The position numbers and the translations under genes are program-made. From Lingula anatina (Eukaryota; Brachiopoda; Lingulata; Lingulida; Lingulidae): a stretch of DNA of 64,000 nucleotides. Under the pieces are notes generated by a model. That model saw nothing but the letters and a program-made list of their open reading frames with translations, was not told where the DNA came from and did no database searches. This document shows, piece by piece, positions 20,635 to 34,799 of this stretch (positions within the stretch are counted from its first letter, which is position 1; each line of letters begins with the position of its first letter). The stretch covers positions 472,461 through 536,460 of the forward strand of contig NW_019774692.1 of the NCBI RefSeq assembly GCF_001039355.2, given 5' to 3'.

Positions 20635-21633
20635 ATGGTTAATTTAAAAGGTAGAAATTTTGTAAAATTATTAGATTTTACTCCTCAAGAAATTCAATAT
20701 TTATTAGATTTATCAAGAGATTTAAAAAGAGCTAAATATGCTGGAACAGAAGTACAAAGAATGAAAGGTAAAAATGTTTGTCTTTTATTTCAAAAAGATT
20801 CAACTAGAACTCGTTGTGCTTTTGAAGTAGGTGCACTTGATCAAGGAGCACATACTGTTTATTTAGGACCTTCAGGATCTCAATTTGGTAAAAAAGAATC
20901 TGTTGAAGATAGTGCAAAAGTTTTAGGTAGAATGTTTGATGGAATACAATTTCGTGGTTATGAACAAAAAGTTGTTGAAGAACTTGCAGAACATGCTGGT
21001 GTTCCGGTTTGAAATGGTTTAACAAATGAATTTCATCCAACACAAATTCTAGCAGACTTTTTAACAATTCTTGAAGAGAAAAAAACTCTAAAAGGTATTA
21101 GATTTGCATACTATGGTGATGCAAGAAACAATATGGGAAATTCTTTAATGGTAGGATGTGCAAAAATGGGAATGCATTTTGTATGTGTTGCTCCAAAAGA
21201 ATTATGACCAGAAAAAGATTTAATTGATAAATGTAATGAAATTATTTCAAAAGAAGAAACAGGAGCAACATTAACATTTGAAACAGATCCTATTAAAGGT
21301 GCAAAAGGTGTAGATGTAATTTATACTGATGTTTGAGTTTCAATGGGAGAACCTGAAGAAGTTTGAAAAGAAAGAATTACACAATTAAAAGATTATCAAG
21401 TTAACATGAATGTTATTAAAGCTGCAAAAGAAGATGTAATGTTTTTACATTGTTTACCAGCTTTCCATGATTTAAATACAAAGATTGGAAAAGACATTTA
21501 TGATAAATTTGGTTTAACTTCAATGGAAGTTTCTGATGATGTATTTAGGTCAAAACATTCATTTGTTTTTCAAGAAGCAGAAAACAGACTTCATACTATT
21601 AAAGCAATTATGCTTGCAACAATAGGAAGTTAA
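20635..21633 (+). CDS. arcB: Ornithine carbamoyltransferase, copy 2 (catabolic)
   Basis: 332 residues under code 4, with the same motifs as copy 1 (STRTR, HPTQ, SMGE) and the canonical HCLPAFHD. It has no Shine-Dalgarno and starts 9 bp after arcA, so it is probably translated by coupling with arcA. Differences from copy 1 are concentrated in the second half (residues 160-260). This is the copy in the classical arcA-arcB order, hence probably the original one, with copy 1 the duplicate. Confidence 0.95.
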
Positions 21634-21639
21634 TTTTTT

Positions 21640-21677
21640 AAAAAAGAGTAAAAAATTAACTTTTTTACTCTTTTTTT
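21640..21677 (+). terminator. Terminator after arcA-arcB2
   Basis: AAAAAAGAGTAAAAAA, a short TTAAC loop, then TTTTTTACTCTTTTTT: a 16-bp hairpin with a T tail. The next gene's ribosome site lies some 50 bp further on. Confidence 0.88.
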
Positions 21678-21736
21678 ATTTATTTAAGGTTTTAAATTTT
21701 TTATTAAAAAAAATTAAAAAAAGAAGAAAGGGAAAA

Positions 21737-23563
21737 ATGAATAGTTTAAAGAAAAAAAGAAGATTTAAACTACCACATGCATTGACATTATTATTTATAA
21801 TTGCAGTGTTTTTTGGTATTTTAAGTTTAATTTTTAGTTGAGCTGGTCTTACTTTAGGTGATGGTTATAAATATATTGTTACACAAGAAACAATAGATAA
21901 ATTGAAATTAGAATCTACTGGTAAAGCTTTTAAAGAACTAGTTGAAAAAAAAGATCCAAAAACAATAATTGGTTCTGAAATTGTTGTTGAAGATACTCCA
22001 ATTTTAGGTTCAGGTATTATAGATTGATTTACAGCAATTCCTCTAGGTATGGTAAAAGGTATATGAATAATTATCTTTTTATTTGCACTTGGTGGTTGAA
22101 TTAATGTATTGGTTAAATCTCAAGCACTTGAAGCAGTTATTGGTAGAGTTTCAAAATTGTTTCATAAAGATTTTAAAAATATTGATAAAAATTTATATGC
22201 TCAATCAAAAATTACATATTATAAAGAATTAATGAAAGAAGGGATACGTCAAACATGGATTATTATTCCATTGATGTTTTTCTTTTCATTCTGTGGTATG
22301 TCATATGGAATGGCAGAAGAATCAATAGCATTTTATGCAATTGTTATTCCACTTGCTTTAGCAGCAGGTTTTGATGTATGAACAGGATTCTTAATAATTT
22401 TTATTGGTGCTGGTGCTGGTGTTATGGGATCAATTGTTAACCCATTTTCAGTTGGTGCAGCAGTTTCTGCAGTTAATGGAGAAGAGGTAATTTTAAATGG
22501 TACAACTGAAAAATTTGCTACAAATTTATCTGATGGTATGGCATGAAGAGTTGTTGGTTGATTAGTATTTACAGCTTTTGTTACTGTATTTACAATGGTA
22601 TATGCTGCAAAAGTAAAAATTAATAAAGAAAATTCAAAAACAAAAACTTTATTTGCAATGCATAAAGAAATGTTTAGTGTTAAAACTGGAGATGCTATTC
22701 CTGTTTTAACTCAAAGAAGAAAAATAACAGCAATAATATTTTTTATGACATTTATCATTATGATTTTAGGAATGTTACAATGAGATGGTCTAGTTTCAAA
22801 TGGTAAAAATACTTATGCTGGTGGTGATATGTGAAATCTTGATGCAGATTATGGATTTAATAACAACAAAGGAACAAGTTGAATTCATAATTCAGCAATA
22901 ACTGGTCATACTGATAGTACATATGAAACTGCATGAACATTTGGTGGTTGATATATGGGTACATTAGCTGCTTATTTTGTAATTGTTTCACTTATTATGG
23001 CAATTATTAACAAAACATCAGAAACAAAATATATTGAAACAATGGTTGATGGTGCAAAAGATATGATGGGTGTTTCATTAGCAATTGGAATTGCTGCTGC
23101 AATACCAGTTGTTTTGAAAAAAACAAATATGCAAACATTATTTGCAAATTGATTATCTTCAGGATTAAAAAGTGTTGAAAGTGGTAAATCAATTTTAACA
23201 CCAGTTTTATCATATATATTGTTTATTCCATTAACATTTGTAATTCCTTCAACATCTGGTTTAGCAAATGCAACATTCCCAACTATTGGAACAAGTTTTG
23301 CAGAATTAGGACAAGAAGGAAAAGGATTAATTTCTGGAACTATAACTTCATATTCATGAGGTGCAGGATTAGCTAACTTAATTGTTCCTACATATGGTGT
23401 TGTTATTGGTGCTTTAGCTGTAACAAAGATTCCATATGATAAATTTGTTAAATGAATTATAAAACCAGTATTTATATTATTCTTATTAGGATTAATTATG
23501 ACAATACTTGGTGGATCAATTGCAATGGCACAAGAAGGTACAGAAGGTACAAGAATATTTTAA
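21737..23563 (+). CDS. arcD: Arginine/ornithine antiporter, YfcC-type
   Basis: 608 residues under code 4. A basic N-terminus (MNSLKKKRRFKLPHALTLLF) precedes about 12 hydrophobic segments separated by a Lys/Gln-rich loop (about 285-330) and one large polar loop (about 350-400). The repeated Gly/Ser motifs (AGAGVMGSIVNPFS and PLTFVIPSTSGLANATFP) mark it as a member of the YfcC/DcuC-like carrier superfamily, whose mollicute members sit in arc clusters and exchange arginine for ornithine. A gaaaggg ribosome site and a terminator frame it. Substrate is inferred from the family and from the neighbouring arc genes. Confidence 0.9.
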
Positions 23564-23590
23564 TTTTTAATTAAAGATATTTTTTAATAG

Positions 23591-23621
23591 AAAGTGAGAT
23601 TTAAAAAGTCTCACTTTTTAT
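23591..23621 (+). terminator. Terminator after arcD
   Basis: AAAGTGAGA / TCTCACTTT inverted repeat around a 9-nt loop, followed by T's, 28 bp after the stop. Confidence 0.88.
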
Positions 23622-23663
23622 TTTTAAATTATAAAAAAACAAAAAAAATAATAAAATATAATT

Positions 23664-23861
23664 ATGAATAAGATAATATGTTCAAATTGTTATTTGTCTT
23701 TTAATAGAAATCAAGTTTCAATTTTTGAATTTAAATATAGAGGTATTATTTTTTGAATTATTTTTATATTATTTTTTCTATTAAGTATTTTCTTTCTTTT
23801 ATTACCAAAAAATATAGAAAAAAGATATTTATGTTCAAATTGTAAAGTTTTATATATTTAA
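23664..23861 (+). CDS. Small zinc-ribbon membrane protein
   Basis: 65 residues under code 4. A CSNC pair near the N-terminus and a second identical CSNC pair near the C-terminus flank one hydrophobic helix (about residues 25-46, IIFWIIFILFFLLSIFFLLL). Both pairs could share one metal if the helix folds back as a hairpin, or a dimer could form two sites. Family unknown. It lies alone between arcD and the tRNA cluster, without a clear ribosome site. Confidence 0.55.
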
Positions 23862-23937
23862 AAAAAATACTTAAATTATTTTTAATATAAAATAATAATA
23901 ATTAGTATCATATTTACAATTTTAAAAAGTTGTATTT

Positions 23938-24013
23938 GGTACTGTAGCCAAGTGGTTAAGGCAGAAGTCTGCAAAACTTCTACGCGTTGGTTCGAATCCA
24001 ATCAGTACCTCCA
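23938..24013 (+). tRNA. tRNA-Cys (GCA)
   Basis: Full cloverleaf: acceptor GGTACTG pairs with CAGTACC, the anticodon stem GAAGT/ACTTC encloses loop CTGCAAA (anticodon GCA), the T arm has GGTTCGAATCC, and CCA is encoded. Confidence 0.95.
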
Positions 24014-24023
24014 TTTAATTTTT

Positions 24024-24097
24024 GGGCTTGTAGTTTAGTGGTAGAATACTTGACTTGCACTCAGGAGACGCCAGTTCAATTCTGGTCAGGTCCACCA
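24024..24097 (+). tRNA. tRNA-Ala (TGC)
   Basis: Acceptor GGGCTTG/CAGGTCC (with wobble pairs), anticodon stem CTTGA/TCAGG, loop CTTGCAC with anticodon TGC, T loop TTCAATT, encoded ACCA end. The acceptor is less regular than usual; Ala is assigned from the anticodon. Confidence 0.88.
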
Positions 24098-24163
24098 TTT
24101 TAATCTATTTATAATTTAATTTTATTAAATAATATTAATTAAATTGTGATATATTAATTTTAT

Positions 24164-24233
24164 GGTACATATATTATAGTGGCAGTATACCAAGCTTTGC
24201 TTGGAGACCGCGGTCCGATTCCGCGTATGTACC
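24164..24233 (+). tRNA. tRNA-like gene with shortened anticodon loop (identity unclear)
   Basis: The acceptor (GTACATA/TATGTAC, perfect 7 bp), the D arm (ATTATAGTGGCAG), the 4-nt variable region and the T arm (CGCGG/CCGCG around TCCGATT) are all tRNA-like. The anticodon arm, however, is CCAAG-CTTTG-CTTGG: a perfect 5-bp stem around only 5 bases instead of 7. No standard anticodon can be read; TTG (Gln) after U33 would be the closest. CCA is not encoded at the end, unlike its three neighbours. It may be a deleted pseudogene or a structured RNA with another role. Confidence 0.5.
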
Positions 24234-24315
24234 ACTTTTTATTTATTTAGTATAAATAAAAAGAATTTTATTTATTGATTATTGTTTTACCTATTTATTT
24301 AAATATAATATTTTA

Positions 24316-24392
24316 CGGAAAGTAGCTTAGATGTATAAAGCACTCGGTTTGGGACCGAGAGATCGCAAGTTAGAGTCTTGTCTTTCCGACCA
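24316..24392 (+). tRNA. tRNA-Pro (TGG)
   Basis: Acceptor CGGAAAG/CTTTCCG, anticodon stem CTCGG/CCGAG, loop TTTGGGA with anticodon TGG, encoded ACCA end. UGG is normally the single mollicute Pro tRNA reading all four codons. Confidence 0.95.
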
Positions 24393-24447
24393 TTTCAAAA
24401 ATTTTTATTTTTAAATATAATTTAATGATTTAATATATTTAAAAAAC

Positions 24448-25314
24448 ATGAATTTTATTCAAAATAACAAACTATATTTTAAAATTATTAATTTAACATT
24501 AATAAAACAATTAAAAACATGAATTTTTATTTTAATAACTTTAATTTTATTTTCAATTGTATCACATATTCTTATAAAATATACTCCTACAAAAAATAAT
24601 AAAATTATAAGTTTATATTTAATTAATATATTGTTTTCTTGATCATTTTTTTTAATATTAATTCTAAATTATTTTTTATTAACACCTATTATAATTTCAG
24701 TAAAAAAAATAACATTTATTTCAAAAAATTTAATTTCAAATAAGTTTAGAATTAAAAATATATTACCAATTTTTACATTTTTACCTATTTTAATTATTGT
24801 TTTTTTAATACAAACATTAATTATTTTTATATTACTTAAAACCTTTAATAAAGATACAACTGTTTTTTTAAATGTTATATCTAATCCATTGTTTTTTATT
24901 TTGTATTTTATTTATTTTTTTATAATATCTTTAATTTCATCTTTTTTTTATAATTGAATTTCAAAGAATTCAACATTAATTTTAGTATGTATTTTAATGC
25001 TTATTATGCCATTTGTTTTAATGTTTCTTTTTTCTTATTTGATTTTGAATATAAATGAAAAAGATGGTAATTATTATTGAATATATCATGTATTTTTTTA
25101 TTTAATGCCAACTTATTCAATTAATGAATTAATTAATATTGTTATATTTTCAAATACAAATTATTGAATAAAATTAACAAAATTAGAGAAAGTAAAATAT
25201 ATTATTATGCCTATTGTTTGAATAATTGTTTTAATGTTTTTTACTTTTATAAAACCAATTGGAAGAAAAGATACAAAATGATTTTTTAAAAGTTTATTTA
25301 AAAAATATAAGTAA
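24448..25314 (+). CDS. ABC transporter permease (ABC-2-like)
   Basis: 288 residues under code 4, with about six hydrophobic segments (starting near residues 23, 60, 110, 145, 180 and 245) and a short basic tail (KPIGRKDTKWFFKSLFKKYK). No sequence motif fixes the substrate. It ends 12 bp before an ABC ATPase gene in the same direction, so the two probably form one exporter. Confidence 0.75.
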
Positions 25315-25326
25315 AAATTAAATATT

Positions 25327-26043
25327 ATGGAAAATTTAATAAATAAAGAAAAAAATATTTTAATAGAAATAAAAAATTTATTTAAATATTCAGATAATAA
25401 AACAATATTAAATGATATTTCATTAAATATTTATAAAAATGATGTAATAGCAATAATTGGTGATAATGGTGCAGGTAAAACAACATTAATTAAAACAATT
25501 GTTGGAATGTATCCAATTGATAAAGGAAAAATAAATTATCATTTTAATTATAAAAATCATTTTAGTGAAAGAATGAGTTTATTATTTCAAGAACAAAATT
25601 TTATTAATTTTTTTAAAGTAAAAGATTTAATAAATCTTTTTAAAAATCAAATTAATCCTAAAAGAATTGAAATTATTAAAGAATTAAAAGAAATTTTAAG
25701 AATTAATGAAATATTTGATTTAAAAATGAAAGTACTTTCTGGTGGTCAAAAACAAAAAGTTGGTTTATTTTTAACGTTTTTAGAAAATTCAGATATTTTT
25801 TTATTAGATGAATTTTCAAATCATATTGATCCAGAAACAAAAGAAAAATTAAAGTTTTTTTTAAAAAAAATGAATAAAGAACATAAAATTACAATTTTAA
25901 TTGTAACTCATGATATGCATAATGAAGTTGTTAACTTATGTAATAGAATTGTTTGAATTCATGATTCAAAAATTAAAAAAAATATAAAAATTGATACAGA
26001 AAAAACAAACTATCAAATGATAAAGGAATTACTTGAAATTTAA
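25327..26043 (+). CDS. ABC transporter ATP-binding protein
   Basis: 238 residues under code 4. Walker A GDNGAGKTT near 47-55, the Q-loop at LLFQEQNF near 88, signature LSGGQKQKVG near 138, Walker B IFLLDEFSNHID near 157 (DE is followed by F where most have P) and the switch His in VTHDM near 197. It energises the permease encoded 12 bp upstream. The substrate is unknown; the CcmA/NatA-type subfamily usually exports drugs, peptides or lipids. Confidence 0.88.
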
Positions 26044-26121
26044 TTATTATTTAAATTTTTATTTATTAAATTAAAAATAATATATAATATTTAATTAACT
26101 AGAAATATAAAAATAAATATT

Positions 26122-29100
26122 GTGCAAAGAAGATATATTTTTTCAGATAAATTAACAAATTTTTCAATTAAAAATTTAGAAAAAGATAAAGTAAAAAATC
26201 AAAATCTTAATGAAATAAGTTTAACAAGTTTTAATTTATTCTATAATTTTAAAATTAAAAAGATTTTTAAAGAAAATTTTCCTTTTATTTCAAAAAATGA
26301 AAATATAATTTTAAACTTAAAAAAAATTAAAATTGGTAAACCAGAAAAAACTTTTGAAGAAGTTAAAACAAAATTAGGTTCTTATCAATTTCCAATTAAT
26401 TTAACTTTAGAATTAATTATTAATTATAAACAAGAGAAAATTAATTTTAAAATTTTTAAAAGTATTGAAGAAGCATTAATAAAATGATTAGAAGAGAAAA
26501 TTTCTGTTTTAAAACCATCTTTATTTAAATCTAATAAAGAACAAACAGAATTTCATTTTATTGGTTTTTCATCAGATAAAACAGAAAAACTTGATATTCA
26601 TATTATTTTAACTAAAAAAATGCAAGACTTTTTGTTTATTGATTTTAAAATTATTAAAGAAAAAACTATTTATTTTAATAGTTATCCAATGATTTCAGAA
26701 AAAGGTACATTTTTAATTAATGGTATTGAAAAAGTTGTTGTTTTGCAATTAACACGTGCTCCTGGTGTTTTTTATTCAAAAACAAATGTGATTGAAAATT
26801 TAGATACTTATGGTGCTGAAATAATTCCTAAAAAAGGTACATGAATTAATATTAATACAAAAATATATAAATCAAAAGATAAAGATTTAAATATTAATAT
26901 TAGTCCATGTTTAGAAATAGTATTAAATAAAGTAAAAACAAATAATATATTAATTTCTAATTTATTTAATATTTTTGGTTTTGAAAAAGATTATATTTTA
27001 AGTTTATTTACTAATTCAGAATTATTATTAAATTCATATAAAGAAAATGTTTATGTTTTAAAAAGAGAAGATTCAATTAAAAAAACTTTTTCAAAATTAA
27101 CAAATAGTTTAAGTGATTCATTAGAAAATAAATTTAAATTTATTTCTGATTCAATTTTTGGTGAAAAAAAATTCTTTTTACATAAAATTGGTCGTTATAA
27201 ATTAAATCATAAATTATTTTTAGCAAATATGCTTTATAAACGTGTTTTGGCACAAGATTTAATTGATTCAAAAACAAATGAAATTTGTTTTACAAAAGGA
27301 ACTTTAATTAATAAATCAAATTTACAAAAATTAAGAGATTTTTTTTTAAGAAACAATAATAATATTGTTACTTTAAAAAATAATAAAGATGTAAAAGTTC
27401 CAGGAAATAAAAAAATTCAAACAGTTAAAGTATATAAAAATAATTATTTACAAAATGAAGAAATTAATTTGATTGGTATTGATCCACAATGTAATGAAGA
27501 ATTATTAAATATTGCAGATATTTTTGCAATTATTTCATATATTATTAATTTAGAATTTGGTGTAGGTTCATTAGATGATATTGATTCACTTGAAAATAGA
27601 AATGTTCATTTAATTGATGAATTATTAGAAGATGTATTTAACCAAGGTTTAAGAAAAGTTAGAGATGAAACTTTACAAAAATTAAATAATTTAACAATTT
27701 CTGATTTTAATGAAAAAATTGCTCGTTTAATTAATTCTGGACCTTTAATTAATGGTTCAAGAGAATTTTTTAATGTTTCACAATTATCACAATTTTTGGA
27801 TCAAACAAATCCATTAACTGAACTTTCAAATAAAAGACGTGTTACTGTTTTAGGAGAAGGTGGTTTAAAAAGAGAGTCAGCTTCTGCAAAAGTTCGTGAC
27901 GTTCATTATTCATATTTTGGAAAAATTTGTCCAATTGAAACACCAGAAGGTCCAAATATTGGTTTAATTATAAATCTTTCATTTTTTGCAAGAATTAATG
28001 AAAATAAATTTATTGAAACTCCATATTGAAAAGTTGTAGATGGTAAATTAACTGGTGAAATTGTTTATTTATCTGCTGTTGATGAAACAGATAAATTAAT
28101 TGCTCCATCAATTACTGAAGTTGATAAAGATTTAAATATTATTGCTGATAAAGTAAGTATTTATTTCCATGATAATTTATTACAAGTAGATTCAAAAGAA
28201 ATTGAATATCTTGGTTTTTCATCTGAACAAATGTTTTCAATTAGTACAGCAAATATTCCATTTTTGGAAAATAATGAAGCAAATCGTGCTTTAATGGGTG
28301 CTAACATGCAAAAACAAGCAGTTCCTGTAATTAATGCACATTCACCATTAATTGGAACAGGTACAGAAAGAATTATTGCAAGAGATTCAGGATTTTCAAT
28401 TTTAGCAAAAGAAGATGGTATTGTTGAATATGTTGATTCGCAAATAATTAAAGTATTAGGTGATAAATCAAATAAAATTGTAGAATATATTTTGTATGAT
28501 TTTTTACCATCAAACCAACAAACTGTTATTTTTCATCGTGCATTAGTAAAAAAAGGTGAAAAAATTAAAAAAAGACAAGTAATTGCAGATAGTTGTGCAA
28601 TGGAAAATGGTGAATTAGCTTTAGGTAATGATTTATTAGTTGCATTTATGACATGAAAAGGTTATAACTATGAAGATGCATTAATTGTTTCAGATAGATT
28701 AGTACGTGATGATTTATTTACATCTATTCATATTGAAGAATATGAAATTCGTCGTTTAAGAACAAAATTAGGAAATGAAGAATTTACAAATGAAATTGTT
28801 AATACAAGTAAATATTCACGTCGTTTATTAGATGAAGATGGTATTGTTTTAGTTGGTTCTGAAGTTTTACCAGGTGATATTTTAGTTGGTAAAATTACTC
28901 CAAAAGCAAAAGAACAAAAAACTCCTGAAGATTTATTGTTAGATCAATTATTTAAAGGAAGAGAACATAATGTTGAAAATAATTCATTAGTTGTTCCAAA
29001 TGGTGTTCGTGGAATTGTACAAAAAGTTGAAAGATTTAAAGAAGAAAATTTTGGTGAAAATATAACTGCAGAAGTAATTGAAATTATTAAAGTTTATATT

Positions 29101-29826
29101 TCAAAGAAAATTTCATTAAAAGAAGGTGACAAAATGGCTTCTCGTCATGGAAATAAAGGTGTTATTTCACGTGTACTTTCACAAAATAGTATGCCATATT
29201 TAAAAGATGGTACAACAATTGATATTATGATTAATCCTTTAGGTGTTCCATCACGTATGAATATTGGTCAATTATTAGAAATGCATCTTGGTTATGCTGC
29301 AAAGAAATTAAATATTAAAATTGCAACACCAGCATTTGAAGGTGTTTCGATTGATAAAATAAAAGAATTAATGAAAAAAGCAAATTTAAATCCAACAGGT
29401 AAAGAAATACTTTATGATGGTGAAACAGGTGATGCTTTTGATCAACCAGTAGCATTAGGATATATTTATTATATGAAACTTTCACATATGATTCATACAA
29501 AATTACATGCACGTGAAATTGGTCCATATTCATTAATTACACAACAACCATTAAAAGGTAAAGCACAAAATGGTGGACAAAGATTTGGTGAAATGGAAGT
29601 TTGAGCTCTTGAATCATATGGTGCATCATATAATTTACGTGAATTATTAACAATTAAATCAGATGATGTTATTGGAAGAAATAGAGTTTATCGTTCATTT
29701 ATTGATGATAATGAAATAAATTATAAATTTGATTATTTCCCAGAATCATTTAATGTTTTAATGATGGAATTAAAAGCTTTATGTTTAAATTTTGAAATAA
29801 TTTATAAATCAAAAACAAAAGTTTAA
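26122..29826 (+). CDS. rpoB: RNA polymerase beta subunit
   Basis: 1234 residues under code 4. It starts with GTG at 26122; no ATG lies between the preceding stop and the conserved N-terminus. Conserved blocks are present: SQLSQFLDQTNPLTEL, CPIETPEGPNIGLI, GDKMASRHGNKGVIS and GGQRFGEMEVWALES. In the rifampicin-binding region the residue equivalent to E. coli His526 is Asn (ELSNKRR) and Ser531 is Thr, the kind of change linked to natural rifampicin insensitivity of mollicutes. It is followed 42 bp later by rpoC. Confidence 0.97.
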
Positions 29827-29868
29827 AAAAATAAAAAAAAGTTATAAATAAAATAATAAGGATAAAAA

Positions 29869-33621
<3,753 letters not shown>

Positions 33622-33624
33622 TAA

Positions 33625-33630
33625 TATAAT
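33625..33630 (+). promoter_or_regulatory. -10 promoter element before the Cys-rich gene
   Basis: TATAAT within AGTAATATAATTT, the same 13-mer found at the tracrRNA promoter (48277-48289). It lies directly after rpoC. Between it and the gene at 33687 is a leader with a GAGGGGG stretch and two 13-bp tandem near-repeats (AATAAATTAGTTT, AATAAATTGATTT). Confidence 0.5.
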
Positions 33631-33686
33631 TTTTTATGAGGGGGTTAAATAATAAATTAGTTTAATAAATTGATTTATTTTGTTAA

Positions 33687-33803
33687 ATGATGACAAGTAA
33701 ACACACAAAAAAATGTTGTTGTTGTAAATGTTGTTCTTGTGATTGTGAAAAATGCGAGGATTGTTGTGACGACAAATCATCATGTTGTAGTAACTGTTGT
33801 TAA
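33687..33803 (+). CDS. Metallothionein-like 38-residue Cys-rich protein
   Basis: 15 of 38 residues are Cys, in CC, CxC and CxxC clusters (CCCCKCCSCDCEKCEDCC, then CC and CC at the end), with the remainder Lys, Asp, Ser. This is the composition of a metallothionein or metal buffer; no family signature can be assigned. Codons such as TGC, GAG and GAC are unusual for this genome and hint at transfer. No ribosome site lies next to the ATG (a second ATG follows directly); the only SD-like stretch is 40 bp upstream. A strong terminator follows at 33849. Confidence 0.65.
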   Translation: MMTSKHTKKCCCCKCCSCDCEKCEDCCDDKSSCCSNCC

Positions 33804-33848
33804 TCAATTAAGTTATTATTTTTAATATTTTTTTAATATTAGTTTATA

Positions 33849-33877
33849 AGGGCCATATTTTATATGGTCCTTTTTTT
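33849..33877 (+). terminator. Terminator after the Cys-rich gene
   Basis: AGGGCCATAT, TTT loop, ATATGGTCCT and seven T's: one of the most G/C-rich hairpins in the window. It closes the rpoBC/Cys-rich region. Confidence 0.92.
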
Positions 33878-34046
33878 ATTAATTTATAAATAATATTAAT
33901 TTTAACTCTTTAAAATTTGTAAAAAAAATTTTTAAAAATTCATAAAAAATTAAATTATTTATATATAAAAATAATTTAATTTTAATATAAAAAGTTAGAA
34001 AATAAAATTAAAAAATATTTTTTAAGAATAGTGAGAAATTTATGTT

Positions 34047-34397
34047 ATGAATTATGTTTCAAATAAAATTTATAAATTGAGATTAGAAAGAAGATGAACT
34101 CAAAAAAAATTAGCAAAAAAAACAATGATTTCACAATCTACAATATGTAGAATAGAAAATGATTGTAGCAATGTAAAATGAGGTATTATTGTAAAAGTTT
34201 TAAATATTTTACAAAATAAAAAATATGAAAAATTATGAGGTTCTTTTTTTAAATTAAATGAAGAAGAAACAATTTTGTTTTTAGAAATATTAAATAAGAA
34301 TAAAAAGGTTAAATCTTTTATAGAATATGATCCAGAAAATGCAGCTAAAATTGTTAGTAAAATATTAGAAAAAAAGTATTTTGAAAATTGAAAATAA
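34047..34397 (+). CDS. XRE-family helix-turn-helix regulator
   Basis: 116 residues under code 4. The N-terminal HTH (KIYKLRLERRWTQKKLAKK, then TMISQSTICRIENDCSN) fits the Cro/C1 pattern, with Q in the first helix turn and S-Q-S-T at the recognition helix. The C-terminal 60 residues are helical without a known domain. It stands alone between the Cys-rich gene and rpsJ, without a Shine-Dalgarno. Its target is unknown; the adjacent metallothionein-like gene is one candidate. Confidence 0.78.
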
Positions 34398-34426
34398 TTA
34401 TTTTTTGTAATATTTATAAATACTTA

Positions 34427-34435
34427 TGGTATTAT
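34427..34435 (+). promoter_or_regulatory. Extended -10 promoter of the S10 operon
   Basis: TGGTATTAT (TGn + TATTAT) about 70 bp before rpsJ; no convincing -35 box. The predicted start near 34442 leaves a leader of about 60 nt that contains a hairpin at 34459-34492. Confidence 0.5.
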
Positions 34436-34458
34436 TAATATTAATAAATAAATTTTAA

Positions 34459-34492
34459 AAATTGATGAAATTTTTGTCAATTTGGTTTTTTT
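34459..34492 (+). promoter_or_regulatory. Attenuator-like hairpin in the rpsJ leader
   Basis: AAATTGATGAA / TTTTTGTCAATTT pairing, then GG and seven T's, 12 bp before the rpsJ start codon. This terminator shape between promoter and gene suggests leader attenuation. Known S10 leaders are controlled by L4 in E. coli; control by L4 here is inference. It could instead be the terminator of the XRE gene. Confidence 0.5.
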
Positions 34493-34503
34493 AAAAATAT
34501 ATT

Positions 34504-34794
34504 ATGAAAATTTTTATTTGAGGTTATGAACATAAAACAGTAGATGAAGCTGTTAAAAAAATTATTAAAATAGCTAAAAGTTATGGTTCAAAAGTAAGAG
34601 GACCGATTCCTCTTCCGACTAAGAAAGAAATTTTTACAGTTTTAAGAGGTGTTACACGTCATAAAGATTCACGTGAACAATTTGAACGTAGAACACATAA
34701 ACGTTTAATTATTATTAAATCAAATTCAAAAACAGTAGATCAATTAAAAAAACTTACACTTGCTTCAAGTGTTGGTCTTTCAATTAAAACATAA
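34504..34794 (+). CDS. rpsJ: 30S ribosomal protein S10
   Basis: 96 residues under code 4. SYGSKVRGPIPLPTKKEIFT and the loop with SREQFERRTHKRLI are the S10 signature. First gene of the S10 operon; normally fusA/tuf precede it, but here an XRE gene and a terminator-like hairpin do. rplC follows after 5 bp. Confidence 0.96.
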
Positions 34795-34799
34795 TTATT

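Noticed and set aside
18332-21067. Open frames on the minus strand opposite the two arcB genes and arcA.
   Set aside because: Mirror frames of conserved enzymes, with His/Leu-rich translations, no ribosome site, and identical behaviour in both arcB copies.
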